This document shows, one piece after another, positions 9,541 to 20,915 of a stretch of DNA of 64,000 bases. Position 1 is the first letter of the stretch. The number at the start of each line of letters is the position of its first letter. Under the pieces are notes generated by a model. It ran no database searches. It saw only the letters and a program-made list of their open reading frames with translations, and was not told where the DNA came from. This DNA is from Acidovorax sp. 1608163 (GTDB lineage Bacteria; Pseudomonadota; Gammaproteobacteria; Burkholderiales; Burkholderiaceae_C), in contig NZ_CP033069.1 in the NCBI RefSeq assembly GCF_003669015.1, positions 4,981,879 to 5,045,878 of the forward strand. Reading direction: 5' to 3'. The position numbers were made by a program, and so were the translations under genes.

Positions 9541-9666
9541 AGGCTCTGTTAGTGCAAGAAGCGCGCCTGTTGGGTGTAGTCGCGCTCAGCGCAATTCCCT
9601 ATGGCTTTTACGCATTGGCCATTGGACAAAATCGCTCCGGACCCAGGCCACAATGCGTTCCCGAGA

Positions 9667-9714
9667 AGTAAGCAGATCCGCTTACTAGGGTTTTTACGTA
9701 ACGGCGCCTACAAT
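9667..9714 (+). promoter_or_regulatory. Promoter and operator region of maeB
   Basis: A perfect 7-bp inverted repeat AGTAAGC/GCTTACT (9667-9673 and 9680-9686, 6-base spacer) is followed by a -10-like TACAAT at 9709-9714. No convincing -35 box is present, so activation by a regulator at the palindrome is possible. The region lies about 85-130 bases before the malic enzyme start. Which protein binds it is not known. Confidence 0.4.
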
Positions 9715-9796
9715 CTCAGACCCTTACAAAGCTGACAGCCTTCGCCGGGCGTGTGCCCGGTGTTCCTTTCGCCTTACCCCAAGCTGGAGACACTGC

Positions 9797-12112
<2,316 letters not shown>

Positions 12113-12160
12113 GCCCTCAAAAGATAGTAACTGCCAACTTTTTTGGCAACCACCCACACC

Positions 12161-12198
12161 AAGCGCCTGCCCAATAATTGGGCAGGCGCTTGCTTTTT
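12161..12198 (+). terminator. Strong Rho-independent terminator after maeB
   Basis: A perfect 14-bp stem (12161-12174 with 12178-12191) with loop TAA is followed by GCTTTTT. A weaker hairpin, TGCCAA/TTGGCA, lies just before it at 12132-12147. Confidence 0.9.
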
Positions 12199-12224
12199 GG
12201 GGGTATTGCGTCACACTACGGGCT

Positions 12225-12244
12225 CGAAATTTCGGGTTAACCCG
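12225..12244. promoter_or_regulatory. Two overlapping palindromes before the ribonuclease gene
   Basis: CGAAATTTCG (12225-12234) and CGGGTTAACCCG (12233-12244) are perfect palindromes that share two bases. They end 22 bases before the ribonuclease start codon. Position and symmetry suggest a repressor operator over the promoter. No regulator gene is adjacent. Confidence 0.4.
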
Positions 12245-12266
12245 TGGTTTCTGAAAGGTGTCGTTG

Positions 12267-12677
12267 ATGCTGAAGGCTTTTGCCACCCAGGTTCGCAAAG
12301 CAGGGGTTTTGTGGGTTTTGGGTGCCGCGTTTGTGTTGGCTCCGGTGGTGGGCCATGCCCGCCAAACTCCGTCTGCCGCTGGTTCTCTTTCCTCCATTGC
12401 ATTGGCCGAGTTGCCTGCCCAGGGGCGGGTCACTTATGCGCTGATCCGGGAGGGTGGGCCGTTCCCGTACGACAAAGATGGATCGGTCTTTGGCAACCGT
12501 GAACGCATCCTGCCAGCACAGCAACGCGGCTACTACCGCGAATACACCGTCAGAACGCCTGGCGCACGCAACCGGGGGGCGCGCCGCATTGTGTGTGGAG
12601 GCCAGAAGCCCCGGACGCCGGACGCTTGCTACTACACCGGCGACCACTACGCCAGTTTCCGCGAAATCGTCGAGTGA
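12267..12677 (+). CDS. Secreted guanyl-specific ribonuclease (RNase Sa/barnase family)
   Basis: A 136-residue protein with an N-terminal signal peptide (about residues 1-31, ending VGHA). The mature part resembles microbial guanyl RNases: the segment LIREGGPFPYDKDGSVFGNRE, the YYREYTVRTPGARNRGARR block with the catalytic Arg region, and YYTGDHYASFREI carrying the catalytic His. It would cut RNA at guanosine outside the cytoplasm. The ATG at 12267 follows GAAAGG at good spacing; an upstream GTG at 12258 has none. The next gene encodes a barstar-like inhibitor. Confidence 0.85.
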   Translation: MLKAFATQVRKAGVLWVLGAAFVLAPVVGHARQTPSAAGSLSSIALAELPAQGRVTYALIREGGPFPYDKDGSVFGNRERILPAQQRGYYREYTVRTPGARNRGARRIVCGGQKPRTPDACYYTGDHYASFREIVE

Positions 12678-12815
12678 CCCCTTCCATGCCGTGTGTGCCA
12701 GTCCTATCTTGGCTGTGCACGGTATGCCCTTTGAATCCTCCCACCCGCAAGGTGCATGCACCGGCCCTGCGGAATGCCAGAAGTTTGTGGACTTTATTTA
12801 GAAAGAGTAGCGGAG

Positions 12816-13241
12816 ATGCAGACGCCACTTCGTAAAGACCTGGAAACGCCCCTGCGTGGCGTGCGTGCCAATATCGTGCAATCCATTCGCGCCTTCCGCG
12901 TGCAGGACCTGCAGGATGCTGCCACCTCCATGGGCCACCATTTTCTGTATGCCAACCTGGCCCACGCACAGACCAAGCAGGACGTGCTTGACCTCATCGC
13001 CGGGCAATTCACCTTCCCGGCGCACTTTGGCAAGAACTTCGATGCGCTGTACGACTGCATGACAGACCCCTTGCACAAATCGGGCCCACAGCCTGGTTTC
13101 ATCGTGGTGCTGGAGCAGATTCCGGCCACCGTGAAGTTTGACAAGGAAGCCCGGGAGCAGCTGCTCGATATCTTCCGGGATGCGGCGGACTACTGGAGCG
13201 ACCGGAAAATACCCTTCCGCTGTTTCTATTCTTTTCTGTAG
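12816..13241 (+). CDS. Barstar-family ribonuclease inhibitor
   Basis: A 141-residue protein with the barstar fold signature: FTFPAHFGKNFDALYDCMTD corresponds to the inhibitory helix-loop region that plugs the RNase active site, followed by PGFIVVLEQI. No signal peptide is visible, so it acts in the cytoplasm against RNase before export. It is about 50 residues longer than Bacillus barstar, with an extra N-terminal region (residues 1-40). The start at 12816 lies shortly after GAGTAGCGGAG. It sits 138 bases after the ribonuclease gene in the same direction, the order of an effector/immunity pair. Confidence 0.88.
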   Translation: MQTPLRKDLETPLRGVRANIVQSIRAFRVQDLQDAATSMGHHFLYANLAHAQTKQDVLDLIAGQFTFPAHFGKNFDALYDCMTDPLHKSGPQPGFIVVLEQIPATVKFDKEAREQLLDIFRDAADYWSDRKIPFRCFYSFL

Positions 13242-13429
13242 CCCGTTCTGCATCCAACAGCCAAGCAGAACGGGCGAACGAGGCCAGTGAAGCACCCAAA
13301 GTCCAACGGATCGAGATTGCAGCAGAGCCCGCAGAAAAAATGCCCACCGACAAACTGGTCGATGTGTCCCCCTTGGCGCTGCGCATGAGCAGCCCGTTCA
13401 ATGCTGGTTATTGGCTGAGCGCGGCCTGA
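13242..13429 (+). pseudogene. Possible gene remnant after barstar
   Basis: An open frame without a good start runs through this stretch and ends at TGA 13427-13429. Its last 40 codons (VQRIEIAAEPAEKMPTDKL ... NAGYWLSAA) have protein-like composition and GC-rich third positions. An 11-bp inverted repeat (13241-13251 with 13265-13275) overlaps the barstar stop and may act as a hairpin without a U-tract. The fragment family is not recognised; it may be the tail of a deleted gene. Confidence 0.3.
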
Positions 13430-13437
13430 ATTCGGCA

Positions 13438-13560
13438 CTTCCCCCTGAGGCGCTTTGCGCCTTCCCCCTCCTCTCGAATCGCTGGCGCGATTCGAGAGGA
13501 GGGGGACGACACCAGCGCGGCGGGGCGGCCCTTGCGCGGTGTCTCTTGCCTTGGTCGCGC
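13438..13560 (+). repeat. Dispersed GC-rich repeat, family 2, copy 1
   Basis: The block runs from CCCCCTGAGGCGCTTTGCGC to CCCTTGCGCGGTGTC. A second copy with the same order of motifs (CCCCCTGAGTCGC, CGCCAGCGCGGC, CCCTTGCGCGG) lies at 19710-19825. It contains a perfect 19-bp inverted repeat (13464-13482 with 13487-13505, loop TGGC), which the other copy has only in short form. It lies between barstar and rsmA. Confidence 0.75.
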
Positions 13561-13747
13561 CAGTTGCGAAGGTGAGTGACGACATTGGCGCGAGCGACTG
13601 AAGCCCGGGACCTGCTCCCAGCCTGTTTCGTTAACACCCGTTGATGCTTGACTGACGGATTTGACATCGCATCAAGACCGGTGCGATGTTGGTGGGCGCG
13701 CCTGCTGCGCGACCAGCCTGGGCCCCTAGACTTTTCCAATACTGATC

Positions 13748-13795
13748 AAATTGGCCGCTACCGCTTGTCCCGCAAGCGCTAACAGCTATCAACTC
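13748..13795 (+). repeat. Dispersed palindromic repeat, family 1, copy B
   Basis: AAATTGGCCGCTACCGC ... GCAAGCGCTAACAGCTATCAA matches the family 1 consensus with a degenerate left arm. It ends at the rsmA stop codon, so it could serve as the 3' end of the lptD-surA-rsmA transcript. Confidence 0.7.
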
Positions 13796-14582
13796 AAGAG
13801 CAAGCCTGCGCCAGTGCCACGTATTCGTCCACAGGCACTTCTTCGGCGCGGCGTTGGGTGTCGAAGGTGCCGGTGAACTGGCGGGCTTCGAGCCAGCGGC
13901 CCAGGGTGTGGCGCAGCAGCTTGCGGCGCTGGCTGAAGGCGACTTGCACCAGTTCTTCGAGCAGCTTCACGTTGACCTGGGCAGGGGCCTCGCGCGGCAC
14001 CATGCGCACCACGGCGCTGTCCACGCGCGGGGGCGGATCAAAGCTCTCGGGGGGCACGAACAGCACGTTCTCCATGGCGTAACGCCACTGCAGCATCACC
14101 GACAAGCGCCCGTAGTCGCTGGTGGAGGGCCCCGCCACCATCCGGTCGATCACTTCCTTTTGCAGCATGAAATGCTGGTCCCGGATTGCGTCCACGTGCT
14201 CCAGCAGGTGGAACAGGATGGGGGTGGAGATGTTGTACGGCAGGTTGCCCACCACGCGCAGGCGCAGGGCGGGTTGGTTCAGGCGTTCGCGAAAGGTCTG
14301 GGCCAGGGCCGTGAAGTCGACTCTGAGCACATCCGACTCGATCACGTCGAGCTGCCCATGCAGGCGCAGTCGCGCTGCCAGATCGCGGTCCAGTTCAATG
14401 ACGGTGAGGCGGCCCAGGCGCTCGACCAGGGGCTGTGTGAGGGCTGCTAGCCCAGGGCCGATTTCCACCATCGGGTCGCCCGGCTGCGGGGCGATTTCCT
14501 GGACGATGCCTTCGATGATGCCCTGGTCAGACAGGAAGTGCTGTCCGAAGCGCTTGCGCGGGATGTGCTTCATGCCCTTCAT
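13794..14582 (-). CDS. rsmA: 16S rRNA dimethyladenosine transferase
   Basis: A 262-residue KsgA/RsmA enzyme that dimethylates two adjacent adenosines (A1518 and A1519) near the 3' end of 16S rRNA, using SAM. The N-terminal RKRFGQHFL motif, the SAM site [11 protein letters not shown] and the catalytic NLPYNIS motif are all present. Its ATG overlaps the surA stop in the form ATGA, indicating translational coupling. It is the last gene of lptD-surA-rsmA; pdxA, which sits between surA and rsmA in enterobacteria, is absent. Confidence 0.96.
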   Translation of the reverse strand: MKGMKHIPRKRFGQHFLSDQGIIEGIVQEIAPQPGDPMVEIGPGLAALTQPLVERLGRLTVIELDRDLAARLRLHGQLDVIESDVLRVDFTALAQTFRERLNQPALRLRVVGNLPYNISTPILFHLLEHVDAIRDQHFMLQKEVIDRMVAGPSTSDYGRLSVMLQWRYAMENVLFVPPESFDPPPRVDSAVVRMVPREAPAQVNVKLLEELVQVAFSQRRKLLRHTLGRWLEARQFTGTFDTQRRAEEVPVDEYVALAQACS

Positions 14583-16021
14583 TGGGGGGGCTCGCGGTAT
14601 TCCACATAGGCGCGGCCACGCAGCTCCTGGGCCCAGGTGGCGTAGGCTTCGTCCAGCTTCTTTTCACGCACGGCGTCGCGCATCATGTCGCGTTGCTCGC
14701 GCTGGTTCAGCTTGGCTTCGCGGCGGTCCACCAGCTGGATCAAGTGCACGCCAAAGCGCGACACCAGAGGCTCGCTGATTTCGCCGGGGCGCAGGGCGCT
14801 CAGGGCCTGTTCAAACTCGGGCACGTAGCGGCCGGGGTTGGCCCAGCCCAGGTCGCCGCCTTGCTTGGCGCTGCCGTCTTGAGAATGCTCGCGCGCCAGC
14901 GTGGCAAAGTCGGCTTGGCCTGCCTGAATGCGGCGGCGGTAGTCGCTCAGGCGCGCTGCAGCCGCGGCCTCGGTCAACTGGGGGCCGGTGCGCAGCAGGA
15001 TGTGGCGCGCGTTGGTTTGCACGACGGTGGGGCCAGAGCCTGCCGCAGAGCGCTCCACCACCTTCAGGACGTGAAACCCGGCGGGCGAGCGCACAGGCCC
15101 GGCAATGCCACCCACTGCCAGCGCTTGGGTCGAGGTGACGAACAGCTCGGGGTATCGGTCGGTGGGGCGCAGGCCCAGCAGGCCCCCGTCGCGGCGGCCT
15201 TCGGGCGCGTCGGAGTATTCCTGGGCCACCTTGGCAAAGTCTTCACCTGCGCGGGCCTTGTCGGCCGCTTGCTGCGCGCGGGCCTGGCGCTCGGCCACCA
15301 CGGCGGGGCTGGCGTCTTCGGGCACGCGCACCAGCACGTGGGCCAGGTTGATCTCGGCGGCACTCACTTCGGTGCCTTGTTGTTCGCGGATGAACTGGTC
15401 AATGTCCAGATCGCTCACCTTGACCTTGGCGTCCACTTCGCGCTCGCGCACGCGCTGCATCAAGAGCTGGTTGCGCAGCTCTTCGCGAAAGCGGTCGCGG
15501 TTCAGGCCCTCGCTCACCAGCCGACGTTGCAACTCGCTCACGGTGAGCCCGTTTTGCTGGGCCACAGCGGCCTCGGCCTGGTTCACGGCGTAGTCGTCAG
15601 CGCGGATGCCGGTTTCGCGCGCCAGCTGCAGCTGGGCTTTTTCCAGAATGATGCGTTCCAGCACCTCGCGGGCGATCAGCTCGCGCGGGGGCGTGGGGGC
15701 GTTGCCGCCTTGCTGGGCCAGTTGCTGCTCCACCCGGGCGATGCGCGAGCGCACTTCGTAGTTGGTGACGGGCTCGGAGTTGACGATAGCCACGATGTAG
15801 TCGGCCGACCGTGGGCCGGTGTCGGCCGCCGAGGGAGTGGGCAGCGCCAGTGTGGGCTTGGCTGCGGGTTTGGCGGCAGGCGTTGCCGCAGCCGCCGCGG
15901 GTTGCTGCGCCAGCCCCTTGCTGGTGCCGCTGGAGGGGCGCAGCCCTTGCGCCGCAGCGCTTTGGGATGCGAGGCAGGCCAGGCTGGCCGCCAGGGCCAA
16001 TGTCATCACGCGGTGGTTCAT
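14579..16021 (-). CDS. surA: Periplasmic peptidyl-prolyl isomerase and chaperone
   Basis: A 480-residue SurA, which escorts outer-membrane proteins (including LptD) through the periplasm. It has a signal peptide (about residues 1-24, ending AAAQG), an Ala/Pro-rich linker, an N-terminal SurA chaperone domain (about 75-200), and two parvulin domains (about 215-315 and 325-430), each with the conserved HILLR or HVLVR strand. It follows lptD by 12 bases and overlaps rsmA by 4. Confidence 0.95.
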   Translation of the reverse strand: MNHRVMTLALAASLACLASQSAAAQGLRPSSGTSKGLAQQPAAAAATPAAKPAAKPTLALPTPSAADTGPRSADYIVAIVNSEPVTNYEVRSRIARVEQQLAQQGGNAPTPPRELIAREVLERIILEKAQLQLARETGIRADDYAVNQAEAAVAQQNGLTVSELQRRLVSEGLNRDRFREELRNQLLMQRVREREVDAKVKVSDLDIDQFIREQQGTEVSAAEINLAHVLVRVPEDASPAVVAERQARAQQAADKARAGEDFAKVAQEYSDAPEGRRDGGLLGLRPTDRYPELFVTSTQALAVGGIAGPVRSPAGFHVLKVVERSAAGSGPTVVQTNARHILLRTGPQLTEAAAAARLSDYRRRIQAGQADFATLAREHSQDGSAKQGGDLGWANPGRYVPEFEQALSALRPGEISEPLVSRFGVHLIQLVDRREAKLNQREQRDMMRDAVREKKLDEAYATWAQELRGRAYVEYREPPQ

Positions 16022-16033
16022 GGCTGTGTCGAT

Positions 16034-18469
16034 TTAGTCGTAGTTGCTGAAACGGCTGGGCGTACCGACCTGGTCTCGCAGGTACTGGTAGCGCGGCACG
16101 TGTTGCTTGAAGGTTTCGAGGGGGCTGGAGCCCAGGCTCAGGCGGGAGAAGCCCACGAATTCGATTTGAAAGAGCAGCCGGGTGTTGGAGGTGGAGGTGC
16201 TGTTTTGCAGGCGCTCCAGCACCACGCGGCCAATCCAGCAGCAGCTGTCGTATTCCAGGCCCACCACGGTGTCCACCAGCTTGCGGTCTTGCATGCTGTA
16301 GTTCAGGCGCGCCACGCTGTACCAGCGGCCACCACCTTGCCCACGCCCGGCACCCAGGTCCTGGCCCTTGTCGCCCCACAGGTCGTTCAGCGGCCACTGC
16401 CAGCCAATGTCGACCTGCTCGCTCGTGCCGCGCTGGAAACGGTAGGCCGCGCTCACGGTGCGGTAGTTGCCGGGGCTGTAGCGGGCGCTGATGGTGGAGC
16501 GGATGGAGCGCTGCGTCTTGGGGTTGTACTGGGTGGTGGAGTCAAACGCCCACTGCTGCGTCCAGTTGATGCCCGCGCCCACCAGCACGTCCGACAGCCG
16601 CTCGCTCACCGGGGCCACGCCTGGCAGCGTCACGTTCTGGTCGGTAAAGCGCAGGCGCTGGGCCACGCCAAAGCGCACGTTCTCGGCGCCGGTGTCCGGG
16701 TCCAGCAGGCGGGTGGTCATGCCCAGCGTCAGCAGGTTGTTGTCGGCAATGCGGTCGTTGCCGCCGTAGGCGTTTTCGGTGTAGACGGTGGCGAAGTTGA
16801 AGTCGTTGGCGGCCGTGTCGTACACGGGCAGGCGGCTTTGGTCGCTGAACGGCGTGTAGGTGTAGAACGCGCGGGGCTCCAGCGTTTGCAGGAACGAGCG
16901 GCCAAAGAAGCTGGTATCGCGCTCAAACACCAGCCCGCTGTCCAGGCTGAAGGTGGGCAGCGTGCGGCTGGCCGAGCGTGAGCCGTTGGACAGCGCACTG
17001 TCAAACTGGTACTGCGTGGCGTGCAACTGCAGCTTGGGCGTGATGAAGCCGCCCGGTGCCAGGAAGGGGCGGCTGATCTGCGCGATGGCGTACGAGCGGT
17101 CGGCATTGGGCTGGCCCGTGAGCGCGCGTGCGGCCTCAAAGCGCGTGGTGTCCAGCTCCACACTGGCGTCCAGCCCCACAGGCAGGGTCGATGGCGTGTA
17201 GCGCCAGTTCAGCTGCGGCATGCGGTCGTACGGCGGCACGATGGGCGAGGTGGCGTCTTGCAGCGTTTGCCACTTGAGCGTGCGCACCTGCGCCGAGATA
17301 TCGCCCGAGCCCCAGGACAGCGAGGCGTCGTTGGGCAGCAGGCGCTGGCGCAGCGGCTCTGAGGCGCGGCCAAAGTCGCGCCAATAGTTGTCGTCGCTCA
17401 CGCGGTTGAGGTTCAGGTTCAGGCCCAGGCCGCCCATGCTCGATTCAATGGAGCTCTGGTGCTTGGCCGTGATGCCCCAGCGGGAGCGATCACGCAGGCT
17501 GTCCGATGGCATCACATCGCCGCTGATGGCGCCCTGGTAGGTGGGCTCCAGGTAGCGGAACTCGCCCCCCAGGTTGGCGCCGCGCTTGCTCATCAGCGCT
17601 GCGCGCAAGGTGGCGTCGCGGTTGGGGGCAATGTTCCAGTAGTACGGCTGGGCGTATTCCAGGCCGTCGCGGCTGTCCAGCCCGATGGTGGGGGGCAGCA
17701 GGCCGGATTTGCGCTTGTCCGACAGCGGGAAGGTGATGTACGGAATGGGCAGGATGGGCACGCCCTGGAATTCGAGCACCGCGCCTTCGGCCGTGCCCAC
17801 TTCTTCCTCGTTGTCGATGCGGATCGTGTCGGCCCGCAGCACCCAGGCCGGGCGCCAGCTGGCCTCGTCATCGCGCTGGCAGGTGGTGTAGGTCGCGCTG
17901 TGCACCAGGGCACGATCGCGGTCAATGAAGTCCACGCGCGTGGCCTCGCCATGGGCCTGGGTGGCCAGGAAGCGGTAGCGCGCTTCGGTGAAGAACCCCT
18001 CAAACGCGTCCACCTTCAGGTCCAGCGCCGAGCCCTCGTAGGTGTTGCCTGCGCGGTTGATGCGCACATTGCCGCGCGCCTTGGCCAGGTCCTCGGGCAC
18101 CGTGTAGTCGAGTCGGTCGGCACGGATCACCGTGTCACCCCGGCGCAGCTCGGCGTTGCCCTCAATGGTGGCGTTCAAGTCGGTCTGGCCGCTGATGCGG
18201 TCGCCCGTGACGAACACCGGCAACTGCGAGCGCACGGCTTCGGGAATCGTCTCTTGCAGCGCGGGGGATTTGCGCAGCGTGATGGGGGCATCCCAGGCGC
18301 TGGGCGCGGCGTCCTGGGCCTGGGCGGTCAGGGGCAGGCCGCACCAGGCCAGCGCCACGCAGTAGGCCAGTGCGGTGGGCGCGGGGGGGCGCAGCCGCAA
18401 TGCAGCTGCCGTAGCGGGCCGGGTCCGGAGGGAGGGGGTCTGCACGGTGGTGGGCTTGCGGCGTGGCAC
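16034..18469 (-). CDS. lptD: LPS-assembly outer-membrane protein LptD
   Basis: An 811-residue LptD, the outer-membrane barrel that inserts lipopolysaccharide in the outer leaflet together with LptE. The signal peptide is unusually long, ending near LTAQAQD. The OstA-like beta-jellyroll domain (about 80-200) binds LPS from LptA. The C-terminal barrel includes DSCCWIGRVVLERL, with the adjacent cysteine pair used in interdomain disulfides. It is the first gene of the lptD-surA-rsmA operon and divergent from amgK, with 91 bases between start codons. Confidence 0.95.
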   Translation of the reverse strand: MPRRKPTTVQTPSLRTRPATAAALRLRPPAPTALAYCVALAWCGLPLTAQAQDAAPSAWDAPITLRKSPALQETIPEAVRSQLPVFVTGDRISGQTDLNATIEGNAELRRGDTVIRADRLDYTVPEDLAKARGNVRINRAGNTYEGSALDLKVDAFEGFFTEARYRFLATQAHGEATRVDFIDRDRALVHSATYTTCQRDDEASWRPAWVLRADTIRIDNEEEVGTAEGAVLEFQGVPILPIPYITFPLSDKRKSGLLPPTIGLDSRDGLEYAQPYYWNIAPNRDATLRAALMSKRGANLGGEFRYLEPTYQGAISGDVMPSDSLRDRSRWGITAKHQSSIESSMGGLGLNLNLNRVSDDNYWRDFGRASEPLRQRLLPNDASLSWGSGDISAQVRTLKWQTLQDATSPIVPPYDRMPQLNWRYTPSTLPVGLDASVELDTTRFEAARALTGQPNADRSYAIAQISRPFLAPGGFITPKLQLHATQYQFDSALSNGSRSASRTLPTFSLDSGLVFERDTSFFGRSFLQTLEPRAFYTYTPFSDQSRLPVYDTAANDFNFATVYTENAYGGNDRIADNNLLTLGMTTRLLDPDTGAENVRFGVAQRLRFTDQNVTLPGVAPVSERLSDVLVGAGINWTQQWAFDSTTQYNPKTQRSIRSTISARYSPGNYRTVSAAYRFQRGTSEQVDIGWQWPLNDLWGDKGQDLGAGRGQGGGRWYSVARLNYSMQDRKLVDTVVGLEYDSCCWIGRVVLERLQNSTSTSNTRLLFQIEFVGFSRLSLGSSPLETFKQHVPRYQYLRDQVGTPSRFSNYD

Positions 18470-18560
18470 GTGGGGCGTAGGGGGCGAGGGCGGATGGAAT
18501 CACCCGCGCCGATGGCCCATGGGTAGGCGGTGGGGGCGGGTTTGTAAAATCCGATTATCC

Positions 18561-19700
18561 ATGAGCCACCCCTCTTCCCCCTCATCCCCTGTTTCTTCCA
18601 CCCACACCACGGGGGCCGCGGCCCCCGGCGCGGTGGTTTGGCCCGATGCGGCCCGCCAAAAAGCCTTTGAGGCCTGGCTCGCCCCCCTGGTGGCCAGCCA
18701 CCAGCTGGTGCCCGCCAGCCTGCGCCCGGCCTCGGCCGACGCGAGCTTTCGCCGCTACCTGCGCATCGACACCGCTCAAGGCGCCAGCTGCATCGTCATG
18801 GACGCCCCGCCCGACAAGGAAAACTGCCGCCCCTTCGTGCAGGTGCAGGCCCTGATGGCTGGCGCGGGCCTGAACGTGCCGCAAATTCTGGCGTGGGACG
18901 AGGTGGGTGGCTTCATGCTGCTGACCGACCTGGGCAAGCAGACCCTGATCGAGCTGCTGCAGCCCGAAAACCCCCAGGCGGCGCTGCCTTGGTACCAGCA
19001 GGCCGCCGATGTGCTGCTGGACTGGCAAAAAGCCTCGCGCCCCGGCGTGCTGCCTGTGTACGACGAACCCCTGCTGCGCCGCGAGCTGTCGCTGTTCCCG
19101 GACTGGTACCTGGCCCGCCACCGGGGCGTGGCGCTGACCGACAAGCAGCAGGCCACGCTGGACAACGCCTTCAACCTCATCGTGGCGCACAACCTGGCCG
19201 TGCCCAGCGTGTTTGTGCACCGCGATTTCATGACCCGCAATCTGATGGTGCCGCTGCAAGAAGGCGGCCCGCTGGCGGTGCTGGACTTCCAGGACGCCGT
19301 TTACGGCCCCATCACCTATGACATCGCCAGCCTGCTGCGCGACGCGTTCATCAGCTGGGAAGAGGAATTCGTCATCGACGTTACCGTGCGTTACTGGGAG
19401 AAAGCCCGCAAGGCCGGGCTGCTGGGGGCCAACAGCGCCAGCGGTTGGGGTGCGGACTTTGGCGAGTTCTACCGCGCGGTGGAGTGGATGGGCCTGCAGC
19501 GCCACCTCAAGGTGGCTGGCATCTTTGCCCGCCTCACCTTGCGCGACGACAAGCCCAAGTACCTGGCCGACGCCCCGCGCTTCCTGCACTACATCCGCTC
19601 CACCGCCAACCGCTACCGGCAGCTCGGCCCGCTGCTGCAGCTGGTGGATGAGATCGAGGGCACCACACCCGTCACCGGCTTCGCTTACGGGCGCATGTAA
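18561..19700 (+). CDS. amgK: AmgK-like anomeric amino-sugar kinase
   Basis: A 379-residue aminoglycoside phosphotransferase-fold kinase. AmgK phosphorylates the anomeric carbon of N-acetylmuramate and N-acetylglucosamine in peptidoglycan recycling. The Brenner motif VHRDFMTRNLM supplies the catalytic Asp and Asn, and the metal-binding Asp lies in LDFQDAVYG. Divergence from lptD is the known gene neighbourhood in Pseudomonas and betaproteobacteria. Its usual partner murU is not next to it, so the recycling role rests on homology and on location beside lptD. The start is the ATG at 18561, at the edge of a short divergent promoter region. Confidence 0.82.
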   Translation: MSHPSSPSSPVSSTHTTGAAAPGAVVWPDAARQKAFEAWLAPLVASHQLVPASLRPASADASFRRYLRIDTAQGASCIVMDAPPDKENCRPFVQVQALMAGAGLNVPQILAWDEVGGFMLLTDLGKQTLIELLQPENPQAALPWYQQAADVLLDWQKASRPGVLPVYDEPLLRRELSLFPDWYLARHRGVALTDKQQATLDNAFNLIVAHNLAVPSVFVHRDFMTRNLMVPLQEGGPLAVLDFQDAVYGPITYDIASLLRDAFISWEEEFVIDVTVRYWEKARKAGLLGANSASGWGADFGEFYRAVEWMGLQRHLKVAGIFARLTLRDDKPKYLADAPRFLHYIRSTANRYRQLGPLLQLVDEIEGTTPVTGFAYGRM

Positions 19701-19709
19701 AGCAGTAAA

Positions 19710-19825
19710 AACCCCCTGAGTCGCTGCGCGCCTTCCCCCGCTCCCGCTGCGGGGGGCAACGCCAGCGCGGCAGGGCGGTGCGGCCGGCATAGACCCTTGC
19801 GCGGCGTTCGCTGGTAAAGGGTTGT
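19710..19825 (+). repeat. Dispersed GC-rich repeat, family 2, copy 2
   Basis: CCCCCTGAGTCGCTGCGCGC, a short hairpin CCCCGCTCCCGCTGCGGGGGG, CGCCAGCGCGGCAG and CCCTTGCGCGGCGTTCG follow each other in the same order as in the copy at 13438. It lies directly after amgK. Confidence 0.75.
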
Positions 19826-19883
19826 GAGAGTTTCGAGGCTGTGCCCCGCGCCAAGCGCGTACGCAGTAGATGTAAAAGTAGAT

Positions 19884-19935
19884 GTAAAAACAGGCTCTAG
19901 CGCTTTATTCATAAGCGCAAACAGCTATCAATTAA
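19884..19935 (+). repeat. Dispersed palindromic repeat, family 1, copy C
   Basis: GTAAAAACAGGCTCTAGCGC ... GCGCAAACAGCTATCAATTAA is a family 1 copy. It ends 8 bases before the rsmE start codon, so the repeat occupies the leader and ribosome-binding region of rsmE. Confidence 0.75.
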
Positions 19936-19942
19936 GTAGCAA

Positions 19943-20701
19943 ATGCCCCGCTTCCACTGCCCCGCTGACCTGGCCCCTGGTGCCGAAATCGACCTGCCCC
20001 CCGGCGCTGCACGCCATGTGCAGGTGCTGCGCCTGCAGCCGGGCGATGGCATCACCCTGTTCCACGGCGGCGCCGACGGCCCTGGTGGCGAATTTGAGGC
20101 CACCGTGCTGCGCATGGGCCGCAGCGACGTGCGCGTGCAGGTGGGCACCCACCATGCGGTGGAGCGCGAGGCGCCCCGCGCCATCCACCTGCTGGCGGGC
20201 ATCACCGCCAACGAGCGCATGGACTGGCTGGTCGAAAAAGCCACCGAGCTGGGCGTGGCCAGCATCACCCCGCTGGTGGCCGAGCGCAGCGTGCTCAAGC
20301 TCAAGGGCGAGCGCGCCGACAAAAAGCTTGCCCACTGGCAGGCCGTGGCCGTGGCCGCGTGCGAGCAATGCGGGCGCAACCGCGTGCCCGTGGTGCACGA
20401 CGCGCTGGATTTGGCCGCCTGGGTGCGCGCCCACGCTGGGCCTGCTGCGGCTGAGCCCGCTGGTGGCCAGCCCAGCGCCCTGCGCCTGCTGCTGTCGCTG
20501 CGTGAAGGCACCCGCCCCCTGCTGCAGGCGGCCGCAGGGGCGGGGCCGGTGTGGTTTCTCTCGGGCCCCGAAGGTGGCCTGAGCGCGGCCGAAGAAGCCC
20601 TGGCCGTGCAACACGGCTTTGCCCCCACCACCCTGGGCCCGCGCGTGCTGCGGGCCGAAACCGCCCCCCTGGCGGCCCTGGCCGCACTCACACTGGTCTG
20701 A
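19943..20701 (+). CDS. rsmE: 16S rRNA (uracil1498-N3)-methyltransferase
   Basis: A 252-residue SPOUT-class RsmE that methylates U1498 of 16S rRNA using SAM. The N-terminal PUA-like part contains GAARHVQVLRLQPGD. The catalytic region has WLVEKATELGVASITPLVAERS and the C-terminal trefoil knot has GPEGGLSAAEE and LGPRVLRAETAPLAAL, all standard. Length fits. It is separated from amgK by two repeat elements, so it probably has its own promoter, although none was obvious. Confidence 0.94.
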   Translation: MPRFHCPADLAPGAEIDLPPGAARHVQVLRLQPGDGITLFHGGADGPGGEFEATVLRMGRSDVRVQVGTHHAVEREAPRAIHLLAGITANERMDWLVEKATELGVASITPLVAERSVLKLKGERADKKLAHWQAVAVAACEQCGRNRVPVVHDALDLAAWVRAHAGPAAAEPAGGQPSALRLLLSLREGTRPLLQAAAGAGPVWFLSGPEGGLSAAEEALAVQHGFAPTTLGPRVLRAETAPLAALAALTLV

Positions 20702-20915
20702 ACGCAGGGACCCGGCGGGCGCCCCCCTGCCCGCTGGTGCGCAGGTATCGAGGCTGCGTGGAGGCGCTCGCCTGGCCCGGCAGCACATTCAGTGCTTGCT
20801 GTTGTGCCTGTGCGCCGTAGAATTTGCCAACAACAGCGATAGCGAGCGCGTCCTCACATTGCAAGGCCCTGCGCCACGGTGTGCGGCCATGCACCACAAC
20901 AGCGGGGGAGACCAC

